Shown here: piece after piece, positions 11,201 through 23,037 of the stretch
Layout: each line of letters begins with the position of its first letter
Position numbering within the stretch: position 1 is the first letter of the stretch
From: Catonia carolina
Taxonomy: Eukaryota > Arthropoda > Insecta > Hemiptera > Achilidae
Direction: 5' to 3'
Length of the DNA stretch: 64,000 bases
NCBI GenBank assembly: GCA_035578175.1
Contig: JAQMRL010000004.1
Location: 36,200,901 to 36,264,900 of the forward strand
The notes under the pieces: model-generated
Told to the model about the DNA's origin: nothing
Database searches by the model: none
The model's input: only the letters and a program-made list of their open reading frames with translations
Translations under genes and position numbers: made by a program

Positions 11201-12004
11201 ATCAGCAACGTTCTTCGGTGCAGGTTATGTAGACACTGTTTCTAGGTACGTAGATTACAAACTTTTAGGGTAGTACAATATCGTTCTTTACCACTTACCA
11301 TTATCGAGTATAAATTACAGTATAAACTAATTTTATTGCAACGCTTATATTTAAGTCCAATTTTCTATTGGATGTTTCGTTGTTAGTAGTTGCAACTTAC
11401 ATGTTAGTTTATTTGAGATTTTTATAGATTATATCAGAAATGGATTAGAAAATGTTGATACATCTTTCGCAATAAAATAGTTACCCTACATTTTCCAGCA
11501 GCAGTTTTTATAGCCTCGCCAAAGATATTGTCCAAAGATTCTATTTTACGATATATTTGTTGCCTCATAAACACATATTTGAGGTTGTGACTTTAACTGT
11601 TCCATAATATAACATAGTATCTGATAGTGCTTTAGGAATTTCTTTAAAAACTTCCTTTCGTTCTATAACTTATACTTCTACACATTTTGTAGTTCTCTGT
11701 TTTCTTAATAAATTATTTTTATCTTTTTTGTGGAAAATTTATTAAAATGTTCATCTTGTTTTTATGAATTATTCATATCGGTATTTTTTATGTACACAAA
11801 TATCACAGAGTGTCAAATATCTGAACATTAGTTAACCGAACAATATATTATCCGAACCCATAAACAAAATATTTTTTAAAATAAACCATTAATGTTTTAG
11901 TTCAATGAGTGTGGTTTAGAGACAACAGCCTAGCAAACAGTAATAACGTAAGCTAATTTTTTTTAGAATGAAATGGGGTTTCAAGTCATTGTTGCACTTT
12001 GTTT
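11201..12004. other. No feature seen
   Basis: AT-rich DNA with no supported gene or repeat match inside the window. Confidence 0.5.
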
Positions 12005-12115
12005 TATAGATGCTGTTTAATTCTTAACTGCTTGCTTTTAAAAACCTTTTATTGGTTCATTAAGTTTTAAAATTCAAATTGATTTTGACTTTGTTCTCAT
12101 TTCCTTTTATTTTTT
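12005..12115 (+). repeat. Dispersed repeat, second copy of 340-470
   Basis: Shares CTGTTTAATTCTTAACTGCT and the next ~80 bases with 355-470. It lies immediately beyond the 3' end of the RTE-like LINE. Confidence 0.7.
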
Positions 12116-12119
12116 TATT

Positions 12120-13387
12120 TATTATTTTTTTAGTGCTTGTTTAGCCACAATGGACCACTTTAGTCAATTTGGAAGCTTTCAGTCCCTTTTTGGTGTGATA
12201 TTCTCTCATGTTCTGAGCACACTTCTGTTTGGCTGCTTCTGAAATAGCCTCTTCTTATATTCTCTTTTCTGCGTCGTAAGCCGATGGTTGTGGTCCTTGA
12301 TGACCTGTTTATATTTGGGTGATTTTTCCGTTAGATCTTCGTGAGTTATTCCAAGTTCTTGTAAATCCCTTTTGATTTCTTTGTGCCACATTTATGCGTT
12401 ACCAGCGTCCGTTTTTCGTCTCATTGTGTGGTCAATTGTTCTGCGTAAAAGTCTGGTGTTTGGTGTTCTTAGTATGGTATATGTCCAAAGTACGACAACC
12501 GTTTCTTGCGCATGGCCACTGTTATTGGTTTTATGTCTCTGTAGACTCGATCGTTAGGCAAAAGTTTGTAGCGATTGTCTACCTTGTGCTTCTTGTTTAT
12601 GCAATTTCTGAGTATCCTGCGTTCTACTTTTCTGCAGGTTTCCTTGAGTCGTCCCCGTTTATCCACGCTAGGGTTTCACTGCCATATAAGATTTTGGTTC
12701 TTAAAGTCGTTTTATAATGTTTAATTTTTTTGTTTACTGCTGTAATTTTTTTATTGTATGTATTCCGTGTTAACACTTTTCCACTTCTAAGTTTAGCTAT
12801 CCGGCCATCCCAGCATATCTTTTCATTAAGTCCATGATGAATGTATTCACCAAGGTATTATTTCAATTTTTCAACTATTTTTACACTATGTCCTCGTATG
12901 TGTATTTCATTTAAGCAGAGAGAGCCATAACCATAAACTTGGTTCTCATACGAGATGTTCAATCCAATTTTTGTTGCTAGTCTTCCAGAGTTCCGATCTG
13001 GTGTCCTGCTTCTTCTACAGTTTCGCAAGGACGACTAGAACATCAGCGAAGCCTAAGCAGTTTGTCTTGATGTTGTCTGATTCTCGTCCAATCTTTATAA
13101 ATCAGGATTCTGAGTGATCCATTGCCTCATAATAAATTCCAAAGCACAGTTGAAGAGTAGCGGTGATAAACCATCACCCTGTCTGAGTCATATTTTTATC
13201 TCAAAGGTTCTGGAGACTTCTCCCTTGAATTTTACTTTGAACATCGGTTTTTTCAACGTAAGACCAATCAGAGATACCAATTTTGGGTGAAGCCCAAAGT
13301 TCCTAAGTATCTTTAGGAGTGATTCTCTGTGTATACTATCATCTCTGTGTATCATAGATCTGTATAGATCTGATTTCTTATAGTGGT
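12120..13387 (-). pseudogene. RTE-like LINE, C-terminal half
   Basis: Continues, across the LTR element, the LINE that starts at 16371. On the minus strand and across frameshifts one reads DDSIHRESLLKILRNFGLHP, a WLRQGDGLSPLLFN block (RT motif B) and KIVEKLKYLG-like sequence. A late RDLQELGITHEDL block also occurs at 46640 (+) and 23330 (-). It ends near 12120 in an A-rich (here T-rich) tail. Many stops make this a dead copy. Confidence 0.85.
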
Positions 13388-13428
13388 TATAAGATTTTAT
13401 ATTATCCCCACGAGGGATTAGCCAAATT

Positions 13429-14022
13429 TGTTATAAAATTAATTAATATTGTATTCTTTATTGGTGTTGTATCAGCTTTCAAGTTTGATTTTATTATTTT
13501 TCCATTTTACCTTGTCCCTTATTTCATTCAATAAAACATTATTCACATTTAACTCATTATGGTTTTTATTTAATCAATATACTTTCATAATTATAATCAC
13601 AAGTTTCATTGTTTAAGTTCAATTCTAAAATAATGCTCCTGTTCTTAATACTGTTAAATCAAATTACTGGTTTTATTTTATTTGAATGTTAAAAATCTAA
13701 CAACAACAATTTATATGTATTAACATTTAACGTCCTTCTTATATAAGTATGTATTTTTTAACTTTAAGTAAATTCTCTTCTGATATTAATATATTTTTTA
13801 GAACGAATGTGGGACCTACTAGCTGGCTTGATATTCAGCCCCACACTAAAATAATTTACAATTTTTATTTTCTTTTTCTTAGTTACCTAGTAACCATATT
13901 TTGTTAATGAAAATTTAATAATTTTTAAATATTTTATCTTAATCTGCTGGAATTATTTATCTTTATTTCAATAGACTCAAATATAAACAACTCCAGATGT
14001 CCATTAAATTTGTCTTATTACA
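13429..14022 (-). repeat. 3' LTR
   Basis: Shares with the other LTR an almost identical outer block (minus strand TGTAATAAGACAAATTTAAT onward, through about 13840). The remainder is diverged and ~160 bp longer. A further ~40 bp (13388-13428) resembling the primer-site region follows before the LINE resumes. Confidence 0.78.
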
Positions 14023-14214
14023 AATACTCCCACCTTTAGATTTTGAAAAAAAAAGAAAAAATTTTATTATAATTTGAATTTTGAATTTGTTTGATAAATT
14101 TAAATGTTATAAAAAATATGGCCAAAATGTTTTAAAATTATGTCACTATGCAACCTTACAATATTTACTATCCAAATAAACTATAAACTATAAACTATAA
14201 ACATAAACTATAAA

Positions 14215-15097
14215 CTATAAACATGAACACAACAAAACACAAACAACAACATATATACATAATTTCTTTTCTTTACACTTATTGTGGTTTGTATACCTAT
14301 CAACACTTGGTTTCCAGTCACTATGTTTAACGAATTTATTTATAACATTCATACTTTCATAGATTAATTTGTTCATAAACTGTGAAATCACTTTTTTCTT
14401 GTTTTGGTCTTCAATCAATTCAACGACTCCTAAATGTACATTTTCTTTTATTGGTATGTTCTGATGATTCATTTGATAAGTTCATTTTATCTAATTTATC
14501 ATTTCTTCCTTTGTTTATTCGATCATTTAATGTAATATTTATGGATTTATACTGATCTAAACCTTCAAATTGTTTGTTCATATTTTTTGTTGGTATAACC
14601 TCAAATACTTGTTTTCCTCTCACATTTTTATCATTATTCTTATTGTCATTACTATCTGTTACAATATTTTGTACTCCTTTTTGTATTGGTTTAATATTTT
14701 TGTTAACATCTTCTAGACTTTTTCTCACATTCTCTATTATTTTTACATTATCCTGTTTGATTCCTTCTCTAAGTTCTCTAATCGCTCTTTCTCGTTTATC
14801 TAATCTTTTATTTCAATCATTACTTAAACTATCTATTCTACAACTTATGTTCTCTCCATATTTATCTAACTTGCTACTCTGTTGAGTTATTAAATTTATC
14901 AATTCTCCCTGTTCTTTGCCCTGTTCCTGAACTACACCCTTAATTGAATCTATTTTGTCTGCCTGCTTATCTATTTTGTTCCCTAGTTCACTTTTTTGTT
15001 TATCTATTTTGTCCATAAGTTGTTGAAACATGCTTTTAATCATACTGTTCTGACTATCATTACTATCATTATTATTATTGTTATTATTTATTCCCAA
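14215..15097 (-). pseudogene. Gag-like coiled-coil frames of the LTR element
   Basis: Frames at 14813-15097, 14420-14728 and 14215-14472 follow one another on the minus strand. The first begins with an Asn-rich stretch, then heptad-like KIDKQKSELGNKIDKQADKI, a long predicted coiled coil. The second is a lysine/asparagine-rich segment and the third holds SNESSEHTNK-like to NHQNIP sequence. Such coiled coils occur in Gag proteins of some insect LTR elements. No zinc knuckle, protease or polymerase is visible, so transposition would need proteins from elsewhere. Confidence 0.6.
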
Positions 15098-15157
15098 TTA
15101 CTTCATATGATTCCTCCAAAGTCTATGAATCCTTCCCCACAATCGGGTTGCCAAATT

Positions 15158-15589
15158 TGTTATAAATTATATTATTTTTTCAACAGTATTCTTATCTTTA
15201 TTATCATCTGTCTTATCTTTTATGTTTACCATCTTAACAAATCTTTATTCATTTAAGCATATTCACATTTCATTTATATTATTGTAGTATTATTATATCA
15301 TTGTAACATTAGTTATATATTATAATTATTAATAAACGAATTGATTTAGTTTAATGTATGAATGGGACGGACGTTTTAATAAAGCATGTTGTTAGGTTGA
15401 GCCTCTTCGTCCCATTAAAATAATTTACAATAATATTTCTTCTTCTTAGTTGCCTAGGAACCATATTTTGTTAATGAAAATTAAATAATTTTTTAATATT
15501 TTATCTTAATCAGCTGGAATTATTTATCTTTATTTCAATAGACTCAAATATAAACAACTCCAGATGTCCATTAAATTTGTCTTATTACA
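15158..15589 (-). repeat. 5' LTR
   Basis: 432-bp block beginning TGTAATAAGACAAATTTAAT on the minus strand and ending TTTATAACA, followed by AATT and the TGGC primer-site-like segment. Confidence 0.78.
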
Positions 15590-16371
15590 TGGTGCATGAT
15601 GAGTTTTAATGTTAGAATTTGGTCAGAGCAGTTTCTACAGGGTCTGAAGCCTCCTTGATACTCACCAAGTTCTACATCCAATTGGGTTTTTATTCTGTTA
15701 TAGATGACTTTGGAGAAAACTTTATAAGTGCAATCCAGCAAAGATATCCCTCGATAGTTGTCTGGATTGCTCCGATCACCTTTCTTGTGCAATGGGACTA
15801 TTATTGCTGAGGTCCAAAGCTCGGAGAACATTTTAGTGTTCCATAATCTCACACAATTTTGGTGGAGTTTCTTGATCACGTTTGAAGAAGAATATTTTCA
15901 GATTTCTACTGTTGTGTTCTCTTCCCCACTCACTTTACCATTCTTCATTTCGGACATGGCCTTCACAAGTTTATCAAGGGTTGGCGGATCTACATTCGGG
16001 TTTTTAATTTTTGTGTCAGCGTTTATCTTGTAAGTCTCTTTTGGACTCTCACAATTTAGAAGTTTATCAAAAGCTGCTGCGAGAATTTCCACGTTATCTT
16101 TGTCATTATGGGCAAGCTTACCCAAGTAATTTCTTAGTAGAATTGTGTTAGGCTGAAATTCAGAAGCTGCTTGTTTGAAAATCCTATAGTAGTTTCTGCT
16201 ATCCAACTTCGCATTTGCGTCTTCTATCAGTTCTAGTTGACTTTTACCGAATAATTTCTTGGTTCTCCTAAAAGTTTTGAAGGTTTCCTTTCTGATTTCA
16301 GTATAGTTTTTGTGTGACTTTCCTGTCCTTTCCGTTTGCTGTTTAATCCAGGCTTTATGGCGGTTCGTCAA
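15590..16371 (-). pseudogene. RTE-like LINE, N-terminal part of the RT region
   Basis: Frames 15898-16371 and 15571-15879 encode the pre-RT segment (RRTKKLFGKSQLELIEDANA), KLVKAMSEMKNGKVSGE, then after a frameshift IIVPLHKKGDRSNPDNYRGI, GEYQGGFRPCRNCSDQILTL and LIMHH. These are RT motifs of RTE-type LINEs. The copy breaks at 15590, where the LTR element is inserted, and resumes at 13387. The endonuclease region upstream of 16371 is missing. Confidence 0.88.
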
Positions 16372-17107
16372 AACTTTAAAATTAATTAATTTTTTTAATT
16401 TTTTAAATCCAATATGTCGACTAGAAACTTGATTTGCATCTTATTAGATATGTATACTGACTATTATTACAAATTTATCTTTTAATAACCTTAAATTGAG
16501 TTCTTACGTTAAAATCTTTGACTTCAAAATTTTTATTGAATATAAAACTCCATCAGTACGAAAAGGTACGTTTACAGTTAGATCTGAATTTCGGATTGCG
16601 TATTATATGACATAAGAACAACCTAGTATGATTTGTTTTACATTTTACAAGAAAGTATCATTTACAGAAACATATTTTTGCACTCCAGTTTAGCTTTATA
16701 TTTGATATAAAATTACCTTTCAAGAAAAACTCTCTGTATCGTAACTTGATAATTTTCCTATTCTATCTTCTTCTTATAACCTACTTTACCTTTTCATATC
16801 AAGGTGTGAGTTTTTTCTCTGTCGAATTTATTTCTTATACTGTCTTCTAAAAATGATATTATTTTACACGGCTTTAAACTTAACCTTGCACCATATTTTA
16901 TGAAGTTAAAATTTTTTTATTTTTTATCTTTATTGCTATAACTAACTTAAATATTGATTTTAAATTGATGTAATTTATCTTTACTCTAATTAAACAAATA
17001 AGATTCTTACCAATACAACAAAAACCTTTTTTGTTTTCCCTTGTTCTTTTTTTTGAAACCCTTGTAGAAAATACGAGATCTACAGCTCGCAGAAATTTTT
17101 ACTAGCT
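16372..17107. other. No feature seen
   Basis: AT-rich DNA upstream of the truncated LINE. Confidence 0.5.
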
Positions 17108-17648
17108 AATATTGTATATTAGCACTGCCAGATCTTTTTTTAAGGCGACAGACCAGGACGGTTATCATCGCCTGAAATTGCTAGATCACTGCCATTGCTC
17201 CCCATGCCGCTGGGGAGCAGTGGGTCTAGCACCAATCAGTTTTTTCAGTCCGAGTAGCAATGTTTTTTACGCAAGAGCAACGCGTCTTTATTGTTGTGAG
17301 TTACTGCGGATCGAAATCATACGGGAAGAGTCAAAAAGATACTTTTCTTCATGCTAATGTTCCAAACACTTGGATGACCGGCACGCGTAAGATTATACGC
17401 ACTTCCTGTATCCCGAAAACTTTTAAATATGGAATGTAAAGTGGAATTTTTTGGCACATTAGCATCTTGAAAAGCATTTAAAAAATATGTTTTGAGTCTT
17501 CCCGTACTATTTCAATTCGCAGTAACTTACAACAATAAAGACGCATTAGTCTTGCGTTAAAGGAATTGCTGCTCAGACAAAACAAACTGCTTGATACCTT
17601 CTCGCTATTGCCCAATGGCGTAATATAACAGTGCTAGCATATAATATT
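17108..17648. mobile_element. Fold-back element with long inverted arms
   Basis: Outer ends 17108-17127 and 17629-17648 are inverted (17 of 20 bases). Longer inner arms, 17269-17336 and 17490-17557, are also inverted, sharing GACGC.TTATTGTTGT.AGTTACTGCG-type sequence and ACGGGAAGA. The left arm carries its own strong hairpin, TGCTCCCC (17196-17203) with GGGGAGCA (17212-17219). The hairpin stem is extended by GCTAGA..CACTGC-type arms. No long frame is present. Family not recognised. Confidence 0.82.
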
Positions 17649-17756
17649 CTGTCACACAAAAAATTTCCTAATTAAAATACTTTTTATAAATTTAATTGCG
17701 ATTTCTACAGATCAGAAAAACTTTTGCACGACTTTACGACCACCTGTATTTTTTTT

Positions 17757-18720
17757 CTTCAGTCTCTCGACTGGTTTGATGCAGCTCTCTAAGTTGTTCT
17801 ATCTTGCACAAGTCGTTTCATATCTACGTACCTGTAACACCCTACATCTTTTGTAATATGCTTTATATACGATTTAACTTTACCTCCCCCTTCAATTCAC
17901 TCTTTCAATATTACCCTCCATTATTGATAGACCAATAACTGGATGTCTTAAGATATACCCCACTAGCCTATTCCCTCTTCTGGTAAGATGCTTCCATGTA
18001 CTTCTTTTTTCATTCACTCGCCTAAGAACCTCTAAATTACCTATTTTATCCGCCCACCTCGTCTTTAACATTTTCCAATAACACCACATTTTAAAAGCTT
18101 CTATCTCTTCGTTTCTACAGCCTCTATCACCCACGTTTCACCCCCTACAATCCAAACATAGTGATTTAAGATTTTTTTTACCTAATCTGTATGTCAATGT
18201 TTGTAGTCAGTAAGCAGTTTTTCATTTCAAAGGCTTTTCTAGCTTAAGCAATCCTACTTTTGATATCACTTGTGCTTCTACCATCCTTTGTTATTTTACT
18301 CCCTAGATAGCAGAATTCCCCAACTTCCTGAATTTTTCCGTTGCCTACTTCTAAATTTCCCATCTCTTCTAAACCACTCTTGCTGCTGCACAACATTTTC
18401 TTTTTGTTCTTATTAACTTTCATGAAGTAACCCTTTCTCATGATCTCATCCATTCCATTTAAGATATTCTTTAGTTCTTTCATTGTCTCGGCTAACACTA
18501 CTATATCATCGGCAAATCTCAGCATTTTTATTGTTTCTCCTTGAATTTTTATTCCTGCGTCAAATTTTTCCATCACTTCATTTATAGAATCTTCTATATA
18601 CAAGTTAAAAAGTAGTGGTGACAATGAACATCCTGTTGTACAATTTTGCTTACAGCAGCCTCTTATTCGTACCCCTCATTTCTCAAAACAGCCATTTGAT
18701 TCTTATACATCACCTGTATA
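17757..18720 (-). pseudogene. L2/CR1-like LINE, 5'-truncated with internal deletion
   Basis: Frame 18244-18624 reads SPLLFNLYIEDSINEV, then LRFADDIVVLAE (an intact FADD catalytic box), MKVNKNKKKMLCSSK and GEFCYLGSKITKDGRSTSDI. Frame 17892-18134 reads IEAFKMWCYWKMLK, then VNEKRSTWKHLTRRGNRL. About 40 codons between them, around the YGCETW box, are lost. The 3' end carries the family hairpin TCAAACCAGTCGAGAGACTG and an A tail. Sister fragments lie at 42895, 51788 and 55250. Confidence 0.88.
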
Positions 18721-19674
18721 TTAACATTTTAAAAAACATCAAATCGATCCTATTTTGACAAACGGAATTTCGGTAATCTCTAAAAAACATTCATGAATTT
18801 CAGAGTTAATTAGTAGAGAAATAAAATAAACAAAAAATAAAATATGTGAACGGATAATGAATAAACGATTAATTTCACGATTAGAAATTATACTTGCTGT
18901 AAACAGAGCTAATTTATTTTAACATTTTTACACATATGTAAATCTGAAAAAAAAGTTTTCATAAATGATATTTTTTATTTATTCAGAATAGAATAAGGTG
19001 AATTATTTCAAATAATATATGTATACAAACAGTAGGCTTTGTTTTAAAACGAGTACACCTCAGAGATTTGTGGATTTGTAATACCTTGGGTTATACTGAC
19101 TGTTTACCCCTTACTTGATATTCCGCTGGCATTTGTTTTCATGTGGTCCATGACGAACGTTAAGCAAAAAAATAAAAAATTCTTTACTTTTATCAGTACG
19201 TGTTTATTTTTTAAAAATTATTTATACTAGGTCATTTCGCTAAGGTACTATAGGATTAGTCCCTTTTGTTTTGCGATGTTTTACTTTTTTCTGAGCAAAA
19301 TGTTGTTTTATTTTCATACGAAATGTTTTGTCATGACGGAAATTTTATGAAATGAAATTTGTGAAACGCTTGTACGAATAAAGAATACATACATGTTTAC
19401 CACCTCCCCAAATGTAAACTTTCTCGTTTCCTGTTTTGTAATTTATTTACTTTTTCTGTTTATGAATTATTGTCTAAAAAAAAACTTTATTCAGCATTAA
19501 TAGAGGTGTTTTGATTTGGTTTTAACATAAGTTTACTGCAGATTTTGCTGCAAAACTTTTTTTATAAAATACTGCCGTACCGTGATAATCTAAACTGTTA
19601 TAATTCGGAAGTCCGATAATCAATTGCATAAAACAACAAAATAAAATACTATATACTAAATATAACCTATAGTG

Positions 19675-19678
<4 letters not shown>
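18721..19678. other. No feature seen
   Basis: AT-rich DNA without supported features. Confidence 0.5.

Positions 19679-19735
<57 letters not shown>
19679..19735. repeat. (TA)n microsatellite
   Basis: Uninterrupted TA dinucleotide run of about 57 bases. Confidence 0.97.
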
Positions 19736-19737
<2 letters not shown>

Positions 19738-21470
19738 AATTGCTGTTCAATAGAACTCAAAAAAAATAAATAAAGAAGGAATGGAATGGAAAGAACCTTT
19801 AGTTGCAGAGAAAAATCCACGATCTAATTCAAACGAAATTAAAGAAAGAAGAATTAAAGTAAAATAGAGAATTGTATGATGAAATAGAATAAATTATAAA
19901 TTCAGTCATAAAATAAAGCTAAAATTTTTTTGACTTATTAAGAGAATAATCACGAATGATTAAACTAACTAATAGTCGTGTCAAAAATAATAAAAACCTG
20001 AGTTTGAAGCTCAATTTTTAAAATGATGTAGCATTGATTTTAACGTAATATGTCAAATTAATACCCGTTTAATTCTGCGTTGAACGGTGAAAACTTGATA
20101 TGTTATTTAATTTCTTTAAAGTGATATTGACATTAGAACAAAAAAATTGGCTGTTTTTGAAGACAATTTAGGGATTATGGAAACTGAGGCCTATAACTCC
20201 GTAAATACAAATCCAATTTTTTTTTAACTTTGATTCTTTATTTAGAAACTATACAATACAGTACAACCATCCAAAAGCTTAACAAAATTTTGAATAAACA
20301 AATGACGTAAAAAATAAACATAAAATAATTTTTTTAAAGAATACATTCCAGTGGATAATTCAAAAGTTGAACAGTAAAATGAAATTAAGAAAAAATAGAA
20401 AACAAACACAGGAAAATCAATTGATATACACATAACAAGAATAACATAGACTACAAAGTACAGTACTTAGAATAAGAAGTAGCGAAGAAAGTAACAACAA
20501 TAACAAATAATATAAGTACTATCCGATAAACAAAATGAAATAAGAAACGAAAAATATTTAGGGTACATGAGTAATAAAGATCTGAACAATACTCCATTTT
20601 CTTCATAGTCCAATTTTAGTGAAATTTCGTCAGAGTATAGGTAAGAGTGTTTCTTTTGTGAAAACTGAATCGCAGGGCCATATCATTTTTATTATTTTAT
20701 TTTTTGTACGTTTTGAAACCTCTTCCTATCTCCCCAACTGGTAACTTCCTGAATTTAGGCCCGAGACCGTTGGATTAACAGTAGATTCAATAACATAAAT
20801 CAATTATTTATTAAATTCAGCGACAACTGAGTCTTTTAGAATTAACTGTTTAAATTGCAGATCATGCGGGGGTGGGAAGTCTCGCGTTATATTGCCATTT
20901 CGCGAAAGACGCCTTGCGTAGCTTACATAGGCAGGGTACTGCCTTCTCTTACCTTTTCAAAAACCTGTTGTTGATTGACAGTATTATATTTGTTTATTAA
21001 ATCCATAATGAATGATTCTACATAACAATTTTAATAGGCTTTTTTATTTATTTTTTTATTAATTTTTGACATGTGTAGCCTAATGATGAGAGCCTAATGT
21101 TCTTTAATTTCACTCAAAACGCAGATATAGTCAAATTCGGATTTAAGGAACAGAATTACTTCGACAAAATAACATTTGGAAAACAAACTTTTGGCTTAAA
21201 AATTCCTGTAGAATTTAAACTTGAAAGATTTCAATATAATAATGAAAACATTTGAAAACAGATCCGAAGCATGACGATAGATGTAGAAAAAATGATAATG
21301 AAAATAAAATAAAATAACAGCAATAATTTCAGTGGGATAATAAAAAAATCAATCTTTCATGACAGTTTTCAAGTCAGCCTCGTGACTGAATTCTTGCAAA
21401 AAAAATTGAATTGATAAACAATTTTACTTTTAACATCTTTTTTAGATGTATTAATCTAAGAACAAAATAT
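19736..21470. other. No feature seen
   Basis: AT-rich. A slightly GC-richer patch at about 20865-20955 has no recognised identity. Confidence 0.45.
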
Positions 21471-21590
21471 TTGGTGTGAAACATTCACACGACTTTCTCT
21501 TGTCAATATAAGTAATGAACAATATAACCTAAGTTTAATCATAAAAATAAACAATGTAAACCTAATTTGTACACAAACCCTAGTTTTGTA
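21471..21590 (+). mobile_element. Element W, 5' end fragment (W3)
   Basis: Starts TTGGTGTGAAACATTCACAC then ACTTTCTCTTG, matching the starts of W1 (60170) and W2 (61813), and continues with ATAACCTAA...AATCATAA-type sequence before stopping. Confidence 0.75.
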
Positions 21591-21594
21591 CAGA

Positions 21595-21745
21595 CTCAGG
21601 CCGACCATCCCTGAGAAAGGATGATTTGAACCCCAAACATCAAAGTACACCAGTAACACTCAAATCTGTATAAATGTTACAACCTTTACTAGGATTTTAA
21701 CCGCAGGACTTTCATTTCTGAAAATCAGTTGTTAAACATCTTGCG
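21595..21745 (-). mobile_element. SINE-X fragment
   Basis: On the minus strand this matches SINE-X from its box-B region through GTGTACTTTGATGTTTGGGG and the TCATCCTTTCTCAGGGATGG-like segment. The tail half is missing. Confidence 0.75.
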
Positions 21746-21769
21746 ACGATGACTTTACCGATAGACAAA

Positions 21770-21965
21770 GTCGGTGGGTTGCATCGCGTTGGCGATGTTG
21801 GTAACGTGCTCGCCTCTCATCACGCGGTCTTGGGTTCGAATCCCATTCGGGCATGGCATTTTTTCATACGTTACAAAAAATTCATTTCATCCTTCACCGT
21901 CTGCATTAGCAGCAATTTGCAAAACAGTCGGACGTTAAACCAAAAAAAAAAAAAAAAAAAAAAAA
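21770..21965 (+). mobile_element. SINE-T, tRNA-derived SINE
   Basis: Box A region GTTGGCGATGTTGGTAACG, box B GGGTTCGAATCCC, body CCTTCACCGTCTGCATTAGC, then CAGTCGGACGTTAAACC and a poly-A tail of about 24 bases. The long tail and clean boxes suggest the youngest T copy here. Confidence 0.92.
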
Positions 21966-22002
21966 TGCATCATTAATAATCATTACATTTATACTTACAA
22001 TC

Positions 22003-22335
22003 CCACCTAATTGGACTAGAGGTAAAGTTCTCGCCACGAGTTAGCTGTTCAACAGCTCATTTTTGGAGACGAAGGTTCCTGGTTCAAATCCAAATAAAGG
22101 TAGTTACTTTTATACTGGTCTGAATACTAGAAAAAGGTTACCAGTGTATTTTGATGGTTGGAATTTAATTAATCATACTCTCTCAGGAATGCTCGGCCTG
22201 TGTATGTACAAGACTGCACCTCGTTCATACATCATACACATAATCCTCATCTCATTGGGTCATGAGGTTGCTTATTGTTCTCAAATGAACAGACTGAAAC
22301 GTTCACATATTAGGGATTAAAACAAAACAAAATTG
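22003..22335 (+). mobile_element. SINE-X, full-length reference copy
   Basis: The head TTGGACTAGAGGTAAAGTTC is box-A-like and is followed by box B TGGTTCAAATCC at about 22080. The body contains TACCAGTGTATTTTGATGG, TCATCTCATTGGGTCATG and TTGCTTATTGTTCTCAAATG, ending in an A-rich tail. A 85-codon frame through it (22063-22320) is incidental. Other copies lie at 7775-8480 and 21595-21745. Confidence 0.85.
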
Positions 22336-23037
22336 TACTTACAAAGAATAAGAATAAAAACAATACAGTATTTTACCTTAACAAATAACTATGCAATATT
22401 TTGTATGTAAATATTATACTAAAATAAGTTTTATGTTAGTTTTTCATTCAAATGAAAAGTTAGAACACAGAACTTTTTTTCTTTAGAAAACAAAAATAAA
22501 AAATTAGGTTGATATAATAATAAAGAAACCGTTGGTATTTTAATTGCTGATGTGAGTAGAAAAAGGATAAAGCGAATAAACAATATAGATAATGAATAAT
22601 AGAAAGAAAAACAAACGATTATAATTCAAAGAAAATAGATAGGATAAATTAGTGATAATATGAAAGAGATTATTTGCAAAACGAGAAGAAAATATGCTTT
22701 TCCTCGCTTCTGATCATTGTTTTCTCTTCATTCAACCTACCACGTGGAATGAAGAGAAAACACTCATTCGCTAACCACCCTTCCTGCCCCCCATAAATTA
22801 ACGGCCTTCATGATATAGAGAAAAATCATTCGATCATGTAATATTGCAATAACAGATTTTCTTCAGACTATTACCTACTATATGTTTTAATGGTTTCCTC
22901 GTAAATTTTCAAGTGGTTTCATAGTTGGTTTAAATTTCACATAAAATAAATTAATTAAATTTTTTTTCAAACGGTAATAATAATAATAATAATAATAGTG
23001 CGTTTATTTACCACGAAATTTTACAAAAAATAAATCT
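22336..23037. other. AT-rich DNA with one perfect hairpin
   Basis: TGTTTTCTCTTCATTC at 22718-22733 and its exact complement at 22747-22762 form a 16-bp stem with a 13-base loop. A short (TAA)n run lies at 22976-22996. No gene. Confidence 0.7.

Larger units (their letters stand above)
13388..15589 (-). mobile_element. Non-autonomous LTR retrotransposon inside the RTE-like LINE
   Basis: Two related terminal blocks (13429-14022 and 15158-15589) start TGTAATAAGAC and end TTTATAACA on the minus strand. The interior is ~1.1 kb with Gag-like coiled-coil frames and no pol. A primer-site-like TGGCAACCCGATTGTGGGG follows the 5' block. A purine-rich AAAGGTGGGAGTATT precedes the 3' block. TGGT at 13384-13387 and 15590-15593 flanks it. 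Deleting the insertion and one TGGT rejoins the LINE in frame (LIMHH to YKKSD). Confidence 0.8.

Noticed and set aside
14167..14222. Tandem ATAAACT units that might be telomere-like
   Set aside because: The usual insect telomere repeat is TTAGG. This is a short 7-bp local repeat in AT-rich DNA.
15571..16033. Plus-strand frames opposite the RTE-like LINE
   Set aside because: Antisense shadows; RT motifs lie on the minus strand.
19679..19735. TA run as a replication origin or regulatory site
   Set aside because: A plain dinucleotide microsatellite with no other evidence of function.
21783..21850. Possible tRNA gene
   Set aside because: Good boxes A and B but followed by the SINE-T body and poly-A. 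It is one of four copies, hence a SINE head.
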